Source: an uncultured Lachnospiraceae bacterium
GTDB lineage: Bacteria; Bacillota; Clostridia; Lachnospirales; Lachnospiraceae
Reading direction: 5' to 3'
NCBI GenBank assembly: GCA_946414885.1
Contig: CAMKQH010000007.1
Span: forward strand, 100,833 to 164,832
Length of the DNA: 64,000 nucleotides
The notes under the pieces are model-generated. The model saw only the letters and a program-made list of their open reading frames with translations, had not been told where the DNA came from and did no database searches. The translations under genes were made by a program, and so were the position numbers. This document shows, one piece after another, positions 41,986 to 50,875 of the stretch; position 1 is the stretch's first letter; every line of letters starts with the position of its first letter.

Positions 41986-43611
41986 TTACTCAGGGCTTCC
42001 TCCGCCGCGGATCTCAATCACGGGCCCACCCGTTCCTTCGATATACTCCCTGGTGATCGTCACGGTTCCAATATTGTCGTCCTTCGGGATCTCGTACATG
42101 ATGTCCAGCATGAAATCCTCGATAATGGAACGCAGCGCGCGTGCCCCCGTATCCCGCTGCATGGCCTTCTCCGCGATGGCCTCCAGTGCTCCGTCGGTGA
42201 ATTCCAGCCTCACCTCGTCCAGCTCCAAGAGCTTCTGATACTGCTTCAGGATCGCGTTCTTCGGCTCCTTTAAGATCTTCACCAACATGTCCTTCGTCAG
42301 GCTCTCGAGGGAATAGATCACCGGCAGTCTTCCCAGAAATTCCGGGATCATGCCGAAATTCCGGAGATCCTCCACCGTCACCTTCGACAAAAGATTCTTG
42401 TCATTGTCATATTTATCCTTCAGATCCGCGCCAAAACCAATGGATGCGGTCTTCGTCAATCTCTCCTTGATGATCCCGTCCAGATCGGGGAACGCGCCGC
42501 CGCAGATAAAGAGAATGTTGCGCGTATTCACGGTCGCAAGCGGTACCATGGCATTCTTGCTGTTTGCACCGACGGGCACTTCAACCTCCGCGCCCTCCAG
42601 GAGCTTCAGCATGCCCTGCTGAACGCTCTCACCGGAGACGTCACGGCTTCTGGTCTCCTTCTTCTTCGCGATCTTGTCAATCTCATCGATAAAGATAATG
42701 CCGCGCTCGGCCTTCTCCACGTCATTGTCGGCTGCCGCAAGGAGCTTGCTCACAACGCTCTCAATGTCGTCGCCGATGTAGCCCGCCTCCGTCAGGGACG
42801 TGGCGTCCGCGATGGCCAGCGGCACGTCGAGGAGCTTCGCCAGCGTCCTCACCAGATATGTCTTTCCGCAACCGGTGGGTCCGATCATCAGCATGTTGGA
42901 CTTTTCGATCTCGATCTCGTCCATGGTGTTCGTCGCCACGCGCTTATAATGATTGTAAACCGCCACGGAGATCACTTTCTTGGCATGTTCCTGGCCCACG
43001 ACGTACTCGTCCAGGCTTGCCTTGATCTTGTGAGGCGCCGGAATGTTCTTAATGTCGATGGCCGGAGCCTGGCTCGCCTTCTTTTTCTTCAGCTTCTGCT
43101 TATTGGGAATTCCCCCGTCCCCCTGCAGATCCGCCAGATTCACGAAGCTGATCTTCGGAAATCCGTGCGGGAACCCTTGTCCCTGGTCATTTCCCTGGGG
43201 ATTTCCAGGGTAATTGAGCATGCCCTGATAATCATACTGGCTCACGGTATCCATTGTTTTATGCATACAGTCATCGCACACGCAAATGTGGTTCGGGAGC
43301 TTAAACATGCGTCCCGCCTTGCTCTCGGGTCTGCGGCAGATAAAGCACACGTCCTCATAATCCTCGTTCTCACCCTTGCCTGCGCGGGAGGTTGCTGATG
43401 CGTCCCCGTGACCGTCCGAAGCCTTTCCGGCCAGTTCCTTCAAGTCATCCCCGGACCCGCCTTCCTCAGAGTTCTCAGCACGCTGCGCGCCAAGCTCCTT
43501 CCCTGCGTCCCCCTCATTATTTCCAGCGAAACCTTCCTTCTTTTCGTCCTTTTTTTCTATGTCTTCCCTAAAATCGTAGATCTTCATCTCGTCATCATTC
43601 TTGTTTGCCAT
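41986..43611 (-). CDS. clpX: Divergent ClpX-type AAA+ unfoldase with long N-terminal extension
   Basis: This protein of about 541 residues has an acidic Gly/Glu-rich extension (1-85), the ClpX C4 zinc finger (C89/C92, C112/C115), and a Gly/Gln-rich linker. The AAA+ module follows, with Walker A GPTGCGKT (244-251), Walker B IIFIDEID (305-312), pore loop GYIG (277-280) and IGF loop for ClpP (391-393). Canonical ClpX is about 420 residues. The usual RKH pore loop (GGRKHP) is replaced by GANSKN near 348-353. No clpP or lon is adjacent, so this is probably a second ClpX paralog (inference). GGAGA before ATG 43611 sets the start. Confidence 0.88.
   Translation of the reverse strand: MANKNDDEMKIYDFREDIEKKDEKKEGFAGNNEGDAGKELGAQRAENSEEGGSGDDLKELAGKASDGHGDASATSRAGKGENEDYEDVCFICRRPESKAGRMFKLPNHICVCDDCMHKTMDTVSQYDYQGMLNYPGNPQGNDQGQGFPHGFPKISFVNLADLQGDGGIPNKQKLKKKKASQAPAIDIKNIPAPHKIKASLDEYVVGQEHAKKVISVAVYNHYKRVATNTMDEIEIEKSNMLMIGPTGCGKTYLVRTLAKLLDVPLAIADATSLTEAGYIGDDIESVVSKLLAAADNDVEKAERGIIFIDEIDKIAKKKETRSRDVSGESVQQGMLKLLEGAEVEVPVGANSKNAMVPLATVNTRNILFICGGAFPDLDGIIKERLTKTASIGFGADLKDKYDNDKNLLSKVTVEDLRNFGMIPEFLGRLPVIYSLESLTKDMLVKILKEPKNAILKQYQKLLELDEVRLEFTDGALEAIAEKAMQRDTGARALRSIIEDFMLDIMYEIPKDDNIGTVTITREYIEGTGGPVIEIRGGGSPE
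43400..43413. repeat. Repeat-family end motif inside the clpX extension
   Basis: GCGTCCCCGTGACC is identical to 14 bases at the right end of the 38425-38697 element. In clpX it encodes part of the GHGDA segment, residues 67-71 of the unusual extension. Confidence 0.5.
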
Positions 43612-43693
43612 TCGTTTCTCCAAACCTTTCCCTTCGCGGCAGACGTGCCCGTTTTCTCCCAATCCCCCAAAGTTCACGCCTTTAATTCTAACA

Positions 43694-43722
43694 AAAGCCT
43701 ACTTTCTTGTAAAGTAGGCTTT
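43694..43722 (-). terminator. Intrinsic terminator before clpX
   Basis: A perfect 12-bp stem AAAGCCTACTTT/AAAGTAGGCTTT with a 5-base loop is followed by TTG on the minus strand. It ends the transcript of the small membrane protein at 43769. Confidence 0.75.
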
Positions 43723-43768
43723 CTTAAGCATTCATGAAAAGGCTGTAAAATTTTCCTGCCACGTTGCA

Positions 43769-44155
43769 TCACCATCTGCCAAATTGTTTATTCGGCACAA
43801 AAGATTCCTCTTGGAAAGTAGCCATCTTTTGTGCTTTCCTGTTATGAATCAGGCATTCTTCTGGTTTTTTCGGATTATATTTCACCAAACAATGCGTATT
43901 TAGCTGCGTCGTCGGACTATTCCGAAGGAAATCCTGCGCCTTTGCATGATAAATCATCCCGTTGACCGTATATTGATAAACAGGAAAATATAAGATGGTC
44001 CCTCTCTTTGTCATTGGATCAATGTCAACCTTTTCCTCAAAAAACACTAAAACGGCATCCGCTTCTTCAACGCATTTTTCTTTGAATTGACTTTGCGAAA
44101 ACAGGAACCATACAGAAGCCAAGCAGACAATTATGCCGATACCGTACAACCACAT
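43769..44155 (-). CDS. DUF3592-like small membrane protein
   Basis: This 128-residue protein has one N-terminal helix (MWLYGIGIIVCLASVWFLF). Its beta domain carries the DUF3592-like pattern YFPVYQYTVNGMIYHAKA followed by LVKYNPKKPEECLI. The function of such proteins is unknown. ATG 44155 follows GGGGAGGAGGG; an in-frame ATG at 44179 includes that RBS and is unlikely. It stands alone with its own terminator. Confidence 0.75.
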   Translation of the reverse strand: MWLYGIGIIVCLASVWFLFSQSQFKEKCVEEADAVLVFFEEKVDIDPMTKRGTILYFPVYQYTVNGMIYHAKAQDFLRNSPTTQLNTHCLVKYNPKKPEECLIHNRKAQKMATFQEESFVPNKQFGRW

Positions 44156-44370
44156 ACCATTCCCTCCTCCCCATGACAAGTGCCACTTTCCAATTTTAGA
44201 ATACCATGTGTCCGAAATTGCAAAAAGAGAGAATTGTCACACATTACGTGCTTTTATCGTGCAATAACGAATAGAAATCTATGGAAAATCCCGCACGATT
44301 TGTAGTACAATAGAAAAAAGGCGGTTTCCTTGGGCCCAAGAAAATAAAAAGAAGAACGTGAGGGATGATC

Positions 44371-44934
44371 ATGATATCTGCAAACGAGGCGATCAAGAAA
44401 TTAAAAGAAGGGAATGCATTATACGTATCGACGGACACGTTTCAGTCGGACGTCTCTTCCAAAGTGTTGGAGCATTTTGCGAAAAACGGGCAGGAGCCTT
44501 ACGCGATCATCATCTCATGCTCGGATTCCCGCGTGATCCCGGAGAGGATTTTCCACGCTGCCATCGGCGACCTCTTTACCATCCGCGTTGCGGGCAACGT
44601 GATCGATGATCATCAGCTTGGCAGCATTGAATATGCGGCAGGCCACCTTGGAACGAAGCTTGTGGTCGTCCTCGGCCACACCCAGTGCGGCGCCGTTCAC
44701 GCCGCCATTGATCATGATCCCAGCGGCTTTATCAAATACATCACTGACGAGATCAAGCAGGCCATCGGAAAAGAAAAGGACGACTACAAGGCAGCCGTCC
44801 TCAACGTAGCGCAAAGCGTACGCATGATCGAATCCAGTCTGGAAATCCAAAAAGACGAGGAAGAAGGCCTCCAAGTCGTCGGTGCCATCTACCGCATCGA
44901 GGACGGCACCGTGGAATTTAATCCTTTAATATAA
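44371..44934 (+). CDS. Beta-class carbonic anhydrase
   Basis: This enzyme of about 187 residues interconverts CO2 and bicarbonate. Zinc ligands are visible as CSDSR (Cys and the gating Asp/Arg dyad) and GHTQCG (His and Cys). Between them FTIRVAGNVIDDHQLGSIEYAAGHLGTKLVVVLG is classical. It is cytoplasmic, with no signal. ATG 44365 and ATG 44371 are both in frame; AGGG lies 6 bases before the second, so 44371 is preferred. The 3' end overlaps the convergent gene by 17 bases. Confidence 0.93.
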   Translation: MISANEAIKKLKEGNALYVSTDTFQSDVSSKVLEHFAKNGQEPYAIIISCSDSRVIPERIFHAAIGDLFTIRVAGNVIDDHQLGSIEYAAGHLGTKLVVVLGHTQCGAVHAAIDHDPSGFIKYITDEIKQAIGKEKDDYKAAVLNVAQSVRMIESSLEIQKDEEEGLQVVGAIYRIEDGTVEFNPLI

Positions 44935-46228
44935 TGGAAAGCCGCGTAGCGTCCACGCCAAATCCAAACGCTTTTTCCCTGTTTTCTTCCTTTTTTCCGC
45001 TCCTTTCAAAAGAAAACTCCTGAATACTTGAAAACTCCGGCAGCGGAATGCCGTTCTTTTCCAAGATAGACTCCGCGCTTACGATGGATTCGATGGTAAC
45101 CTGGTCGCAATACTCGAATCTGTAATCCCGAAGATCACACTGATACATGCATTGCTCAGGAATTTTCATGATCTGATTGATCTCTTCTTCCACTTCTCCA
45201 AAGAAGATCCCATCATACAGCTTTCTGACCTCGGTGAAAACCTCCTCGGAAAGCTTCCCTTGAAACACCATGGAATTGATCCTGTCATATCCGTATTGGT
45301 ACTTCATAAAGCGCATGATCCGTTCCGGAACGATCTCGCGGTAGGAATCGCCAGGCATTCCCTCACTCCACTGCCCCTTTTCCTTCGTCCTGTTCCAAAG
45401 CCTCCTGGCAACGATCGTCCAGTCACGGTCCGGGTATTTGGAAACAAGATACCTCTCGATGCATTCAAAAAGATAGATCAGTCTTCCCGTCATGGTAACG
45501 TTCCGGAATTTTTCCGCACAAAAATATTTTCTTCGGTCTTCCTCCGTCAGTTCCCCCGGGGTGAAGGAGTCTTTTTTCCAATGCAGCCAAATGATCATGT
45601 TTTCGCCGACGTCAAATTGCAAAATGGCATTTGTCGTCGCCTGATACAGTCCTTGCAAAACTGCATGATATTCCCAGCTTTTGATCTGTGGCAATTCTTG
45701 TTTGTTTTTCTCCAAGATCGCACTTACGTAAGCTTCTTTCCCTGCCCTCGTTCCCCACCGGTAAAACAGTCCAAGCTTTTTTTGCATCTCATAAATCTGC
45801 TTCCAAACGTAATCCTGCGCTACGGCGTTTGGTTGCGCGGAACGCTTTGCCTTATCCGGATATTTCTCATCAAAGACGTCATACCCGCCGATCTGCTCCC
45901 TGCAATATATAGCCATTCTCTGGGGCGGATAAAGAATCCTAACGCATCCATGTCTTACCAAATAATAGATCACCGGAGATGCCAAGATCACACCCGCCGC
46001 AATTCCCACCGTCTTTGCGCCGAGAATGCCGCTCACCAACACTCCTACGGCAAAGCCGATTGGCGGCACGATCAGATAGATCAAACGCACGATGCCTCTT
46101 CCAAGGTCACTCCAGCCCGAATGATCAAGAAATTTCATCTTTCGATCCAAAAGATCCGTCGCGATATAAATTAAAATCAATCCAATGATCCAACCTACGT
46201 CCAGCGCAATCACTTGACCAACCGTCAT
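44918..46228 (-). CDS. Unknown membrane protein, 436 residues
   Basis: I do not recognise a family. Residues 1-95 hold about three helices (VIALDVGWIIGLILIYIATDLL; LIYLIVPPIGFAVGVLVSGIL; IAAGVILASPVIYYLV). A soluble, largely helical remainder follows, rich in Trp/Tyr/Lys with the local motifs GVGDNMIIWLHWKKD-like and QCDLRDYRFEYCDQVTIE. No catalytic motif is evident. GGAGGAGAGACTTAG precedes ATG. It is convergent with, and overlaps by 17 bases, the carbonic anhydrase gene, and it is divergent from the exporter genes. Confidence 0.7.
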   Translation of the reverse strand: MTVGQVIALDVGWIIGLILIYIATDLLDRKMKFLDHSGWSDLGRGIVRLIYLIVPPIGFAVGVLVSGILGAKTVGIAAGVILASPVIYYLVRHGCVRILYPPQRMAIYCREQIGGYDVFDEKYPDKAKRSAQPNAVAQDYVWKQIYEMQKKLGLFYRWGTRAGKEAYVSAILEKNKQELPQIKSWEYHAVLQGLYQATTNAILQFDVGENMIIWLHWKKDSFTPGELTEEDRRKYFCAEKFRNVTMTGRLIYLFECIERYLVSKYPDRDWTIVARRLWNRTKEKGQWSEGMPGDSYREIVPERIMRFMKYQYGYDRINSMVFQGKLSEEVFTEVRKLYDGIFFGEVEEEINQIMKIPEQCMYQCDLRDYRFEYCDQVTIESIVSAESILEKNGIPLPEFSSIQEFSFERSGKKEENREKAFGFGVDATRLSIILKD

Positions 46229-46384
46229 CTAAGTCTCTCCTCCATATTCCCATAACCAAAGTATATCAAAACAAACGTCCGCGGTCAATTCAAGGCCCAA
46301 AATGCTTATGAAAGAAGGGCCAGCAAGCATACTGTATTTTTTTGTCCATTTTTTGTAGTATGTTAATCAACTTTCCGGAGGTTA

Positions 46385-46413
46385 TTGACGCAAAGATTCG
46401 AAAAAAGTAGTAT
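46385..46413 (+). promoter_or_regulatory. Promoter of the ABC exporter operon
   Basis: TTGACG, a 17-base spacer and TAGTAT lie about 90 bases before the first exporter gene, giving a leader of about 80 bases. Confidence 0.65.
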
Positions 46414-46451
46414 GTAACTATTCAAAGAAACAAAGAGTCGGTTTGCGGACA

Positions 46452-46472
46452 AGTCACGATGCAGTCGTGACT
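46452..46472 (+). promoter_or_regulatory. Leader hairpin of the ABC exporter
   Basis: AGTCACGA, five bases and TCGTGACT form a perfect 8-bp inverted repeat in the exporter leader. There is no T tract after it, so it is more likely an operator or an RNA control element than a terminator. Confidence 0.45.
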
Positions 46473-46500
46473 GCTTTAGGAAGAAAGGGTGCAACGCAAT

Positions 46501-48330
46501 ATGGAAGTATTCAAATTTGGATTCAAACAGTGGAAGAAGTATCTGCCTCTGGACGTCCTGACAAAGCTTCTCAGCTTTACGGCATTGACGGCAGATCTGC
46601 TTTTGCCGATGCTCACGGCCATGTTCATCAACCACGTGATCAAAGAGGAAGCGCCGGAAGAAGGCGGAGTCTTCTCCTTTTTGCTCTCCGGAAAATACGG
46701 GGAAGTCCACAGCATGCAGCTGTTCTGGACGCTGGCGGTCTGGTTTTTGGGCCTGATCCTCTTTAAGGACGTGATCGTCTACGTAAAAAACTATATTCTT
46801 CAAAGGCTTGGCCTGGGTCTTGAGACGGACCTCAGGGTTTTAACCTTCCACAAGCTGATGGAACTGGATTCCGAGACGGTGTCTGAATACAACACGGGTG
46901 AACTCCTTACCACCATCAACTCCGACACCATCATGTTCAAGGAATTGTTCTGCAGAATGATCCCCAACATCTTCGACAGCATCTTCGTCCTGATCGTTGC
47001 AGTATGCATGCTGGCCTCCATCAATTCCTACCTTTTGATCATACCGGTAGTGCTCACGCCGTTCTTCGCCGTTGCGCTTCTGCGCTTCCGAAAGCTGGCC
47101 CGCGAGAATTTCCGTACCATCAGGGGCAACAACAGTAACATGGCGCTTACGGTGCAGGAAAACATTGAGGCCGTTCGTCTGGTAAGATCCTTTACCAACG
47201 AAGAACTGGAAAAAAGAAAGTTCGATACCGCCAACATAAGTCTGAGGGACTCCCATATCAAACAGATCAAGCTTTCCTCTTCCTTCGAAGCGGTTTTCAG
47301 CATCATCCGCCAGATTGCATACGTGGGAAGCATTGCCGTGGCCGCAGTACTGGTCATGAACGGACAATTGCTGGTTGGCTACCTGGTAGCCTGCGCAGAT
47401 TACGTATTCCGCATCATGAATCACGTAACCCAGATCAACAACAGCTTCTTCCAGATGCAGCAGCAACTTGTATCCGGCAAGAAGATGATGGAATTCATGA
47501 ACTGTGAGAGCAAGATCGTGGGCGGTGAACAGTCTGCCAAATCCATCGAACAGATTCACCTGAAGGTGGAGGACGCCTCCCTTGCCATCCAGGGGCAGGA
47601 AATCCTAAAGCATATCAATCTCGACGTAACTCCCGGCAAGAAGATCGGCATCGTTGGCGGCACCGGATCCGGAAAGAGCGTACTTCTCGAATCCCTCATC
47701 CGAGTTCACGACGTTAGCTCCGGCCGGATCACCATGAATGGCACGGACATCCGGGAATATGACCTTGATTCCCTGCGCCAGAAGTTCTCCTACGTGTTCC
47801 AGGACGTGTTCCTGTTCTCCAACACCATCACGTCCAACATCGCATATTCCGAACCGGAAGTCGAGAGACAGCAGATCCAAAAGGCTGCGGAGCATGCGCA
47901 GGCCCACGGCTTCATCACAAATCTGATGGACGGTTACGAAACTATCGTCGGCGAGCGCGGCCTTGGCATCTCCGGCGGCCAGAAACAGCGTGTTTCCATT
48001 GCAAGAGCGCTGCTTCGCGACGCGCCGATCCTCGTTTTGGATGACTCCACTTCCGCCCTCGACGTCGGAACCGAGAAAAAGCTTCTTGCGGACATCAAGA
48101 AATTCTATCCCGACAAGACGCTCCTTATTTCCGCCCACAGGCTTTCCTCCGTCGTGGATTGTGATGAGATCCTCTTCATGCGGGACGGAAGCATTGAAGA
48201 GCGCGGCACCTTCGACGAACTCATGAAGCTAAATGGCGATTTCGCCAAAATCTATAACATCCAAAAGAATCAGGAAGGCTCAGTAAACTTCGATGCCTTG
48301 GCTGACAAGATTGCGGAAGGGGGTGTGTAA
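46501..48330 (+). CDS. ABC exporter half-transporter A (membrane domain plus ATPase)
   Basis: This half-transporter of about 609 residues has a six-helix exporter domain (1-330) and a C-terminal ATPase. The ATPase has Walker A VGGTGSGKS, signature ISGGQKQRVSIARAL, Walker B ILVLDDSTSALD and switch His in SAHRLSS. Walker B reads LDDS where active sites normally have LDE, so the catalytic Glu is replaced by Asp. This is typical of the degenerate half of heterodimeric exporters such as BmrC or TM287. GTG 46489 is an alternative start. The partner gene begins 2 bases after the stop. Confidence 0.92.
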   Translation: MEVFKFGFKQWKKYLPLDVLTKLLSFTALTADLLLPMLTAMFINHVIKEEAPEEGGVFSFLLSGKYGEVHSMQLFWTLAVWFLGLILFKDVIVYVKNYILQRLGLGLETDLRVLTFHKLMELDSETVSEYNTGELLTTINSDTIMFKELFCRMIPNIFDSIFVLIVAVCMLASINSYLLIIPVVLTPFFAVALLRFRKLARENFRTIRGNNSNMALTVQENIEAVRLVRSFTNEELEKRKFDTANISLRDSHIKQIKLSSSFEAVFSIIRQIAYVGSIAVAAVLVMNGQLLVGYLVACADYVFRIMNHVTQINNSFFQMQQQLVSGKKMMEFMNCESKIVGGEQSAKSIEQIHLKVEDASLAIQGQEILKHINLDVTPGKKIGIVGGTGSGKSVLLESLIRVHDVSSGRITMNGTDIREYDLDSLRQKFSYVFQDVFLFSNTITSNIAYSEPEVERQQIQKAAEHAQAHGFITNLMDGYETIVGERGLGISGGQKQRVSIARALLRDAPILVLDDSTSALDVGTEKKLLADIKKFYPDKTLLISAHRLSSVVDCDEILFMRDGSIEERGTFDELMKLNGDFAKIYNIQKNQEGSVNFDALADKIAEGGV

Positions 48331-48332
48331 CC

Positions 48333-50096
48333 GTGGCAAAGCGCAATACGTATTTCCAAGATGAAGTCATCAAGAAAAAATTCGACGTACGCCAGTTTGG
48401 GCGCGTGCTCCGTTACATGAAGCCCTATGTCGGCTACTTTGTTCTGGTGGGCATTTTGATGCTTGTGTCTGCTGGTCTCGCCATGATCACCCCGCTCCTT
48501 CTAAAGGAGATCATCAACAATGTGGTCGAGACCGAGGATTACCAGCTCCTGACCTTTGTCGTGGCATCCATGGCAACCATCGCTTTCCTCGAGATCTGCG
48601 TGAACTTTGCGCACCAGCGGATTATGGGCATCGTTGGTCACAAAATCATCTGCGACGTCCGGAAAGACATATTTTACAAGCTCCAGGAGCTTCCCTTTGA
48701 TTATTTCGATTCCAAGCCCAATGGCAAAATTGTCGTGCGCGTGACGGATTACGTAAACGACCTGGCGAACTTCTTTTCCAACTATGTTTTGAATCTTCTG
48801 TCCTACCTGGTGAAGCTGATCATCGTGACCTTCTTCATGCTGGGCCTTAGCCCTGCGCTCACGGCAATCGTGTTTGCGATCGTGATCCCCATGATGATCT
48901 GCATTTTCACCCTCCGCTATTTCATCCGGAAAGAGTTTGCAAAGCTCCGTGCCAAGAACTCCAACCGTTCCGCATTTTTGGTGGAAACCATCATGGGCGA
49001 GAAGATTGTGAAAAGCTACAACCGCACCGAGAGCAGCGAAAAGACCTATGCTGAGATCCATGACGCCTGCGTAAGGCAGTGGCTGCGGATCTTCAAGCGC
49101 AACGAGCTCAACACTCCCATCGTAGAGACCTTCTGGAACCTTGGAACCGTTTGCCTCTATGGCGTGGCTCTGACCTTGATCCTTGGCGGATCCCAGAACG
49201 TCAATGCCGGTCTGGTGGTTGCCTTCACCAGTTACATGACCCAGTTCAGCGGCCCTCTCACCATGATCGCCGTTTTGATCCAGCAGCTCGCACAGGTGAG
49301 CTCCAACCTAGAGCAGGTATTTGACACCATTGATTACCCCGTGGAAATCGCTAATGAAGCAGATTGCGAAGTACTGAAGGACGTAAAGGGAAAGGTGGAC
49401 TTCAACGACGTGACCTTTGCATACGACGAGGACGCGAACGTCCTGGAGCACTTTGACCTCCACGTGCGCCCCGGCGAAACCATTGCCTTGGTTGGACCGA
49501 CCGGTGCCGGCAAGACCACCGTCATCAACATGCTGACCCGCTTCTATGACGTGAAGGAAGGCAGCGTTTGCATTGACGGCAAGGACGTGCGGAAGGTAAC
49601 CTTGGATTCCCTTCGAAGAGAAGTGGGTGTGCTCATGCAGGAGCCCTTCATTTTCAAGGGAACCATCATGGAAAACATCCGCTATGGCCGTCCGGACGCC
49701 ACCGATGAAGAATGCATTGCCGCCGCAAAGATGATCTACGCGGACGGCTTTATCCAAAGATTTAACGACGGCTATCAGCACAAGCTGGAAGAGCGCGGCG
49801 CCGGTCTTTCCGCGGGGGAAAAGCAGCTCCTCTCCTTCGCAAGGATCATCCTGAAGAACCCTTCCGTTGTCATTTTGGACGAGGCAACAAGCTCCATCGA
49901 CACTGAGACGGAAGCCTTGATCCAGAAGGCGCTGGCAAAGATTCTGAAGGACAAGACCTCCTTCATGGTAGCCCATCGCCTCTCCACCATCAGAAGCGCC
50001 GACCGCATCCTCTACATCTCCAACAAGGGCATTGCCGAACAGGGCAGCCACGAGGAACTCATGGCACTGAAGGGATTGTATTACGCGCTGAACTGA
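48333..50096 (+). CDS. ABC exporter half-transporter B (catalytic half)
   Basis: This 587-residue partner has a six-helix domain and an ATPase with Walker A VGPTGAGKTT, Walker B VVILDEATSSID with the catalytic Glu, and switch His in VAHRLST. Its signature reads LSAGEKQLLSFARI, with Ala in place of the first Gly of LSGGQ. Together with the first gene it forms a heterodimeric multidrug or peptide exporter with one canonical and one degenerate site. The start is GTG 48333 behind GGAAGGGGG. A strong terminator follows. Confidence 0.92.
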   Translation: MAKRNTYFQDEVIKKKFDVRQFGRVLRYMKPYVGYFVLVGILMLVSAGLAMITPLLLKEIINNVVETEDYQLLTFVVASMATIAFLEICVNFAHQRIMGIVGHKIICDVRKDIFYKLQELPFDYFDSKPNGKIVVRVTDYVNDLANFFSNYVLNLLSYLVKLIIVTFFMLGLSPALTAIVFAIVIPMMICIFTLRYFIRKEFAKLRAKNSNRSAFLVETIMGEKIVKSYNRTESSEKTYAEIHDACVRQWLRIFKRNELNTPIVETFWNLGTVCLYGVALTLILGGSQNVNAGLVVAFTSYMTQFSGPLTMIAVLIQQLAQVSSNLEQVFDTIDYPVEIANEADCEVLKDVKGKVDFNDVTFAYDEDANVLEHFDLHVRPGETIALVGPTGAGKTTVINMLTRFYDVKEGSVCIDGKDVRKVTLDSLRREVGVLMQEPFIFKGTIMENIRYGRPDATDEECIAAAKMIYADGFIQRFNDGYQHKLEERGAGLSAGEKQLLSFARIILKNPSVVILDEATSSIDTETEALIQKALAKILKDKTSFMVAHRLSTIRSADRILYISNKGIAEQGSHEELMALKGLYYALN

Positions 50097-50106
50097 TGCT
50101 GCTGAA

Positions 50107-50148
50107 TTGACGTCACTAAATTGACGTTACTAAATCGACGTCACTAAA
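50107..50148. repeat. Three adjoining 14-bp repeats
   Basis: TTGACGTCACTAAA, TTGACGTTACTAAA and TCGACGTCACTAAA follow one another without a gap just after the exporter stop. Each carries a TGACGTCA-like palindrome. They end where the terminator stem begins. Confidence 0.85.
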
Positions 50149-50179
50149 AAGACCCGGCCACCTTGTGGCCAGGTCTTTT
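50147..50179 (+). terminator. Intrinsic terminator of the ABC exporter operon
   Basis: AAAAGACC-C-GGCCAC pairs with GTGGCC-A-GGTCTTTT around a 3-base loop and ends in TTTTC. Position and direction fit the exporter operon. Confidence 0.85.
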
Positions 50180-50363
50180 CTAACTGATTGAATTTATTTA
50201 GAACGACAACCCGGAAGCTTTCAACCTCCTTTATCTCGACAAACTGGAAGTTATCAAATTCTTTGTTTTCCCCGTCCTTTTTTCCCATTTCGCTGCGATA
50301 GTACGGCGAAAACGAAGTTTACCTTGGATTCCGCCGTTTGTTCTTCCTCGTTCGCCTATGAAA

Positions 50364-50725
50364 GCAACAATTTCTAGGATTTCAGCCTATTTTGTTGCCT
50401 TCTACTTTCTATTTTCGCCTACGGCAGCAACAATTTCACAGTTTTCAGCCTATTTTGTTGCCTTCTACTTTCTATTTTCGCCTACGGAAGCAACAATTTC
50501 ACAGTTTTCAGCCTATTTTGTTGCCTTCTACTTTCTATTTTCGCCTGCGGAAGCAACAATTTCACAGTTTTCAGCCTATTTTGTTGCCTTCTACTTCCTA
50601 TTTTCGCCTGCGGAAGCAACAATTTCACAGTTTTCAGCCTATTTTGTTGCCTTCTGCATTCCGTCTCGCCTACGGCAGCAACAATTTCTAGGTTTTCAGT
50701 CTATTTTGTTGCTTTCCACCTCATC
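50364..50725. repeat. 63-bp tandem repeat, about six copies
   Basis: GCAACAATTT recurs at 50364, 50427, 50490, 50553, 50616 and 50678, a period of 63 (last step 62). Each unit contains GCAACAA and, 21 bases on, the complementary TTGTTGC, so every copy can form a stem-loop. TTCTATTTTCGCCTACGG joins the units. There are no unique spacers, which excludes CRISPR. The unit opening is shared with the 62-bp repeat at 29071. The 50180-50866 gap otherwise holds only this and the 30-bp repeat. Confidence 0.92.
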
Positions 50726-50790
50726 AAAAAAAACGGTAGGCTATAAGCTCTGAGGACGAGGTCAGTGGGGCATTTTACCTGCGGCTCATT

Positions 50791-50875
50791 TTGCCCGCAA
50801 CCCATTTAACCGAAGCCCGTTTGCCCGCAACCCATTTAACCGAAGCCCGTTTGCCCGCAACCCATTTTAACCGAG
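50791..50875. repeat. 30-bp tandem repeat, 2.8 copies
   Basis: TTGCCCGCAACCCATTTAAC plus CGAAGCCCGT repeats at 50791, 50821 and 50851. The last copy runs into the stop region of the hydrolase gene. Confidence 0.9.

Noticed and set aside
41971..42017. Longer start for the PH-domain protein
   Set aside because: It would overlap clpX by 32 bases and skips the strong AAGGAGGGGAC site before ATG 41969.
50364..50725. Possible CRISPR array
   Set aside because: The 63-bp units are contiguous and identical throughout, with no unique spacers and no cas genes.
50358..50753. Plus-strand frame through the 63-bp repeats coding 21-residue repeats
   Set aside because: A 63-base period keeps any stop-free frame open; two plus frames are open, there is no RBS, and the translation looks hydrophobic by accident.
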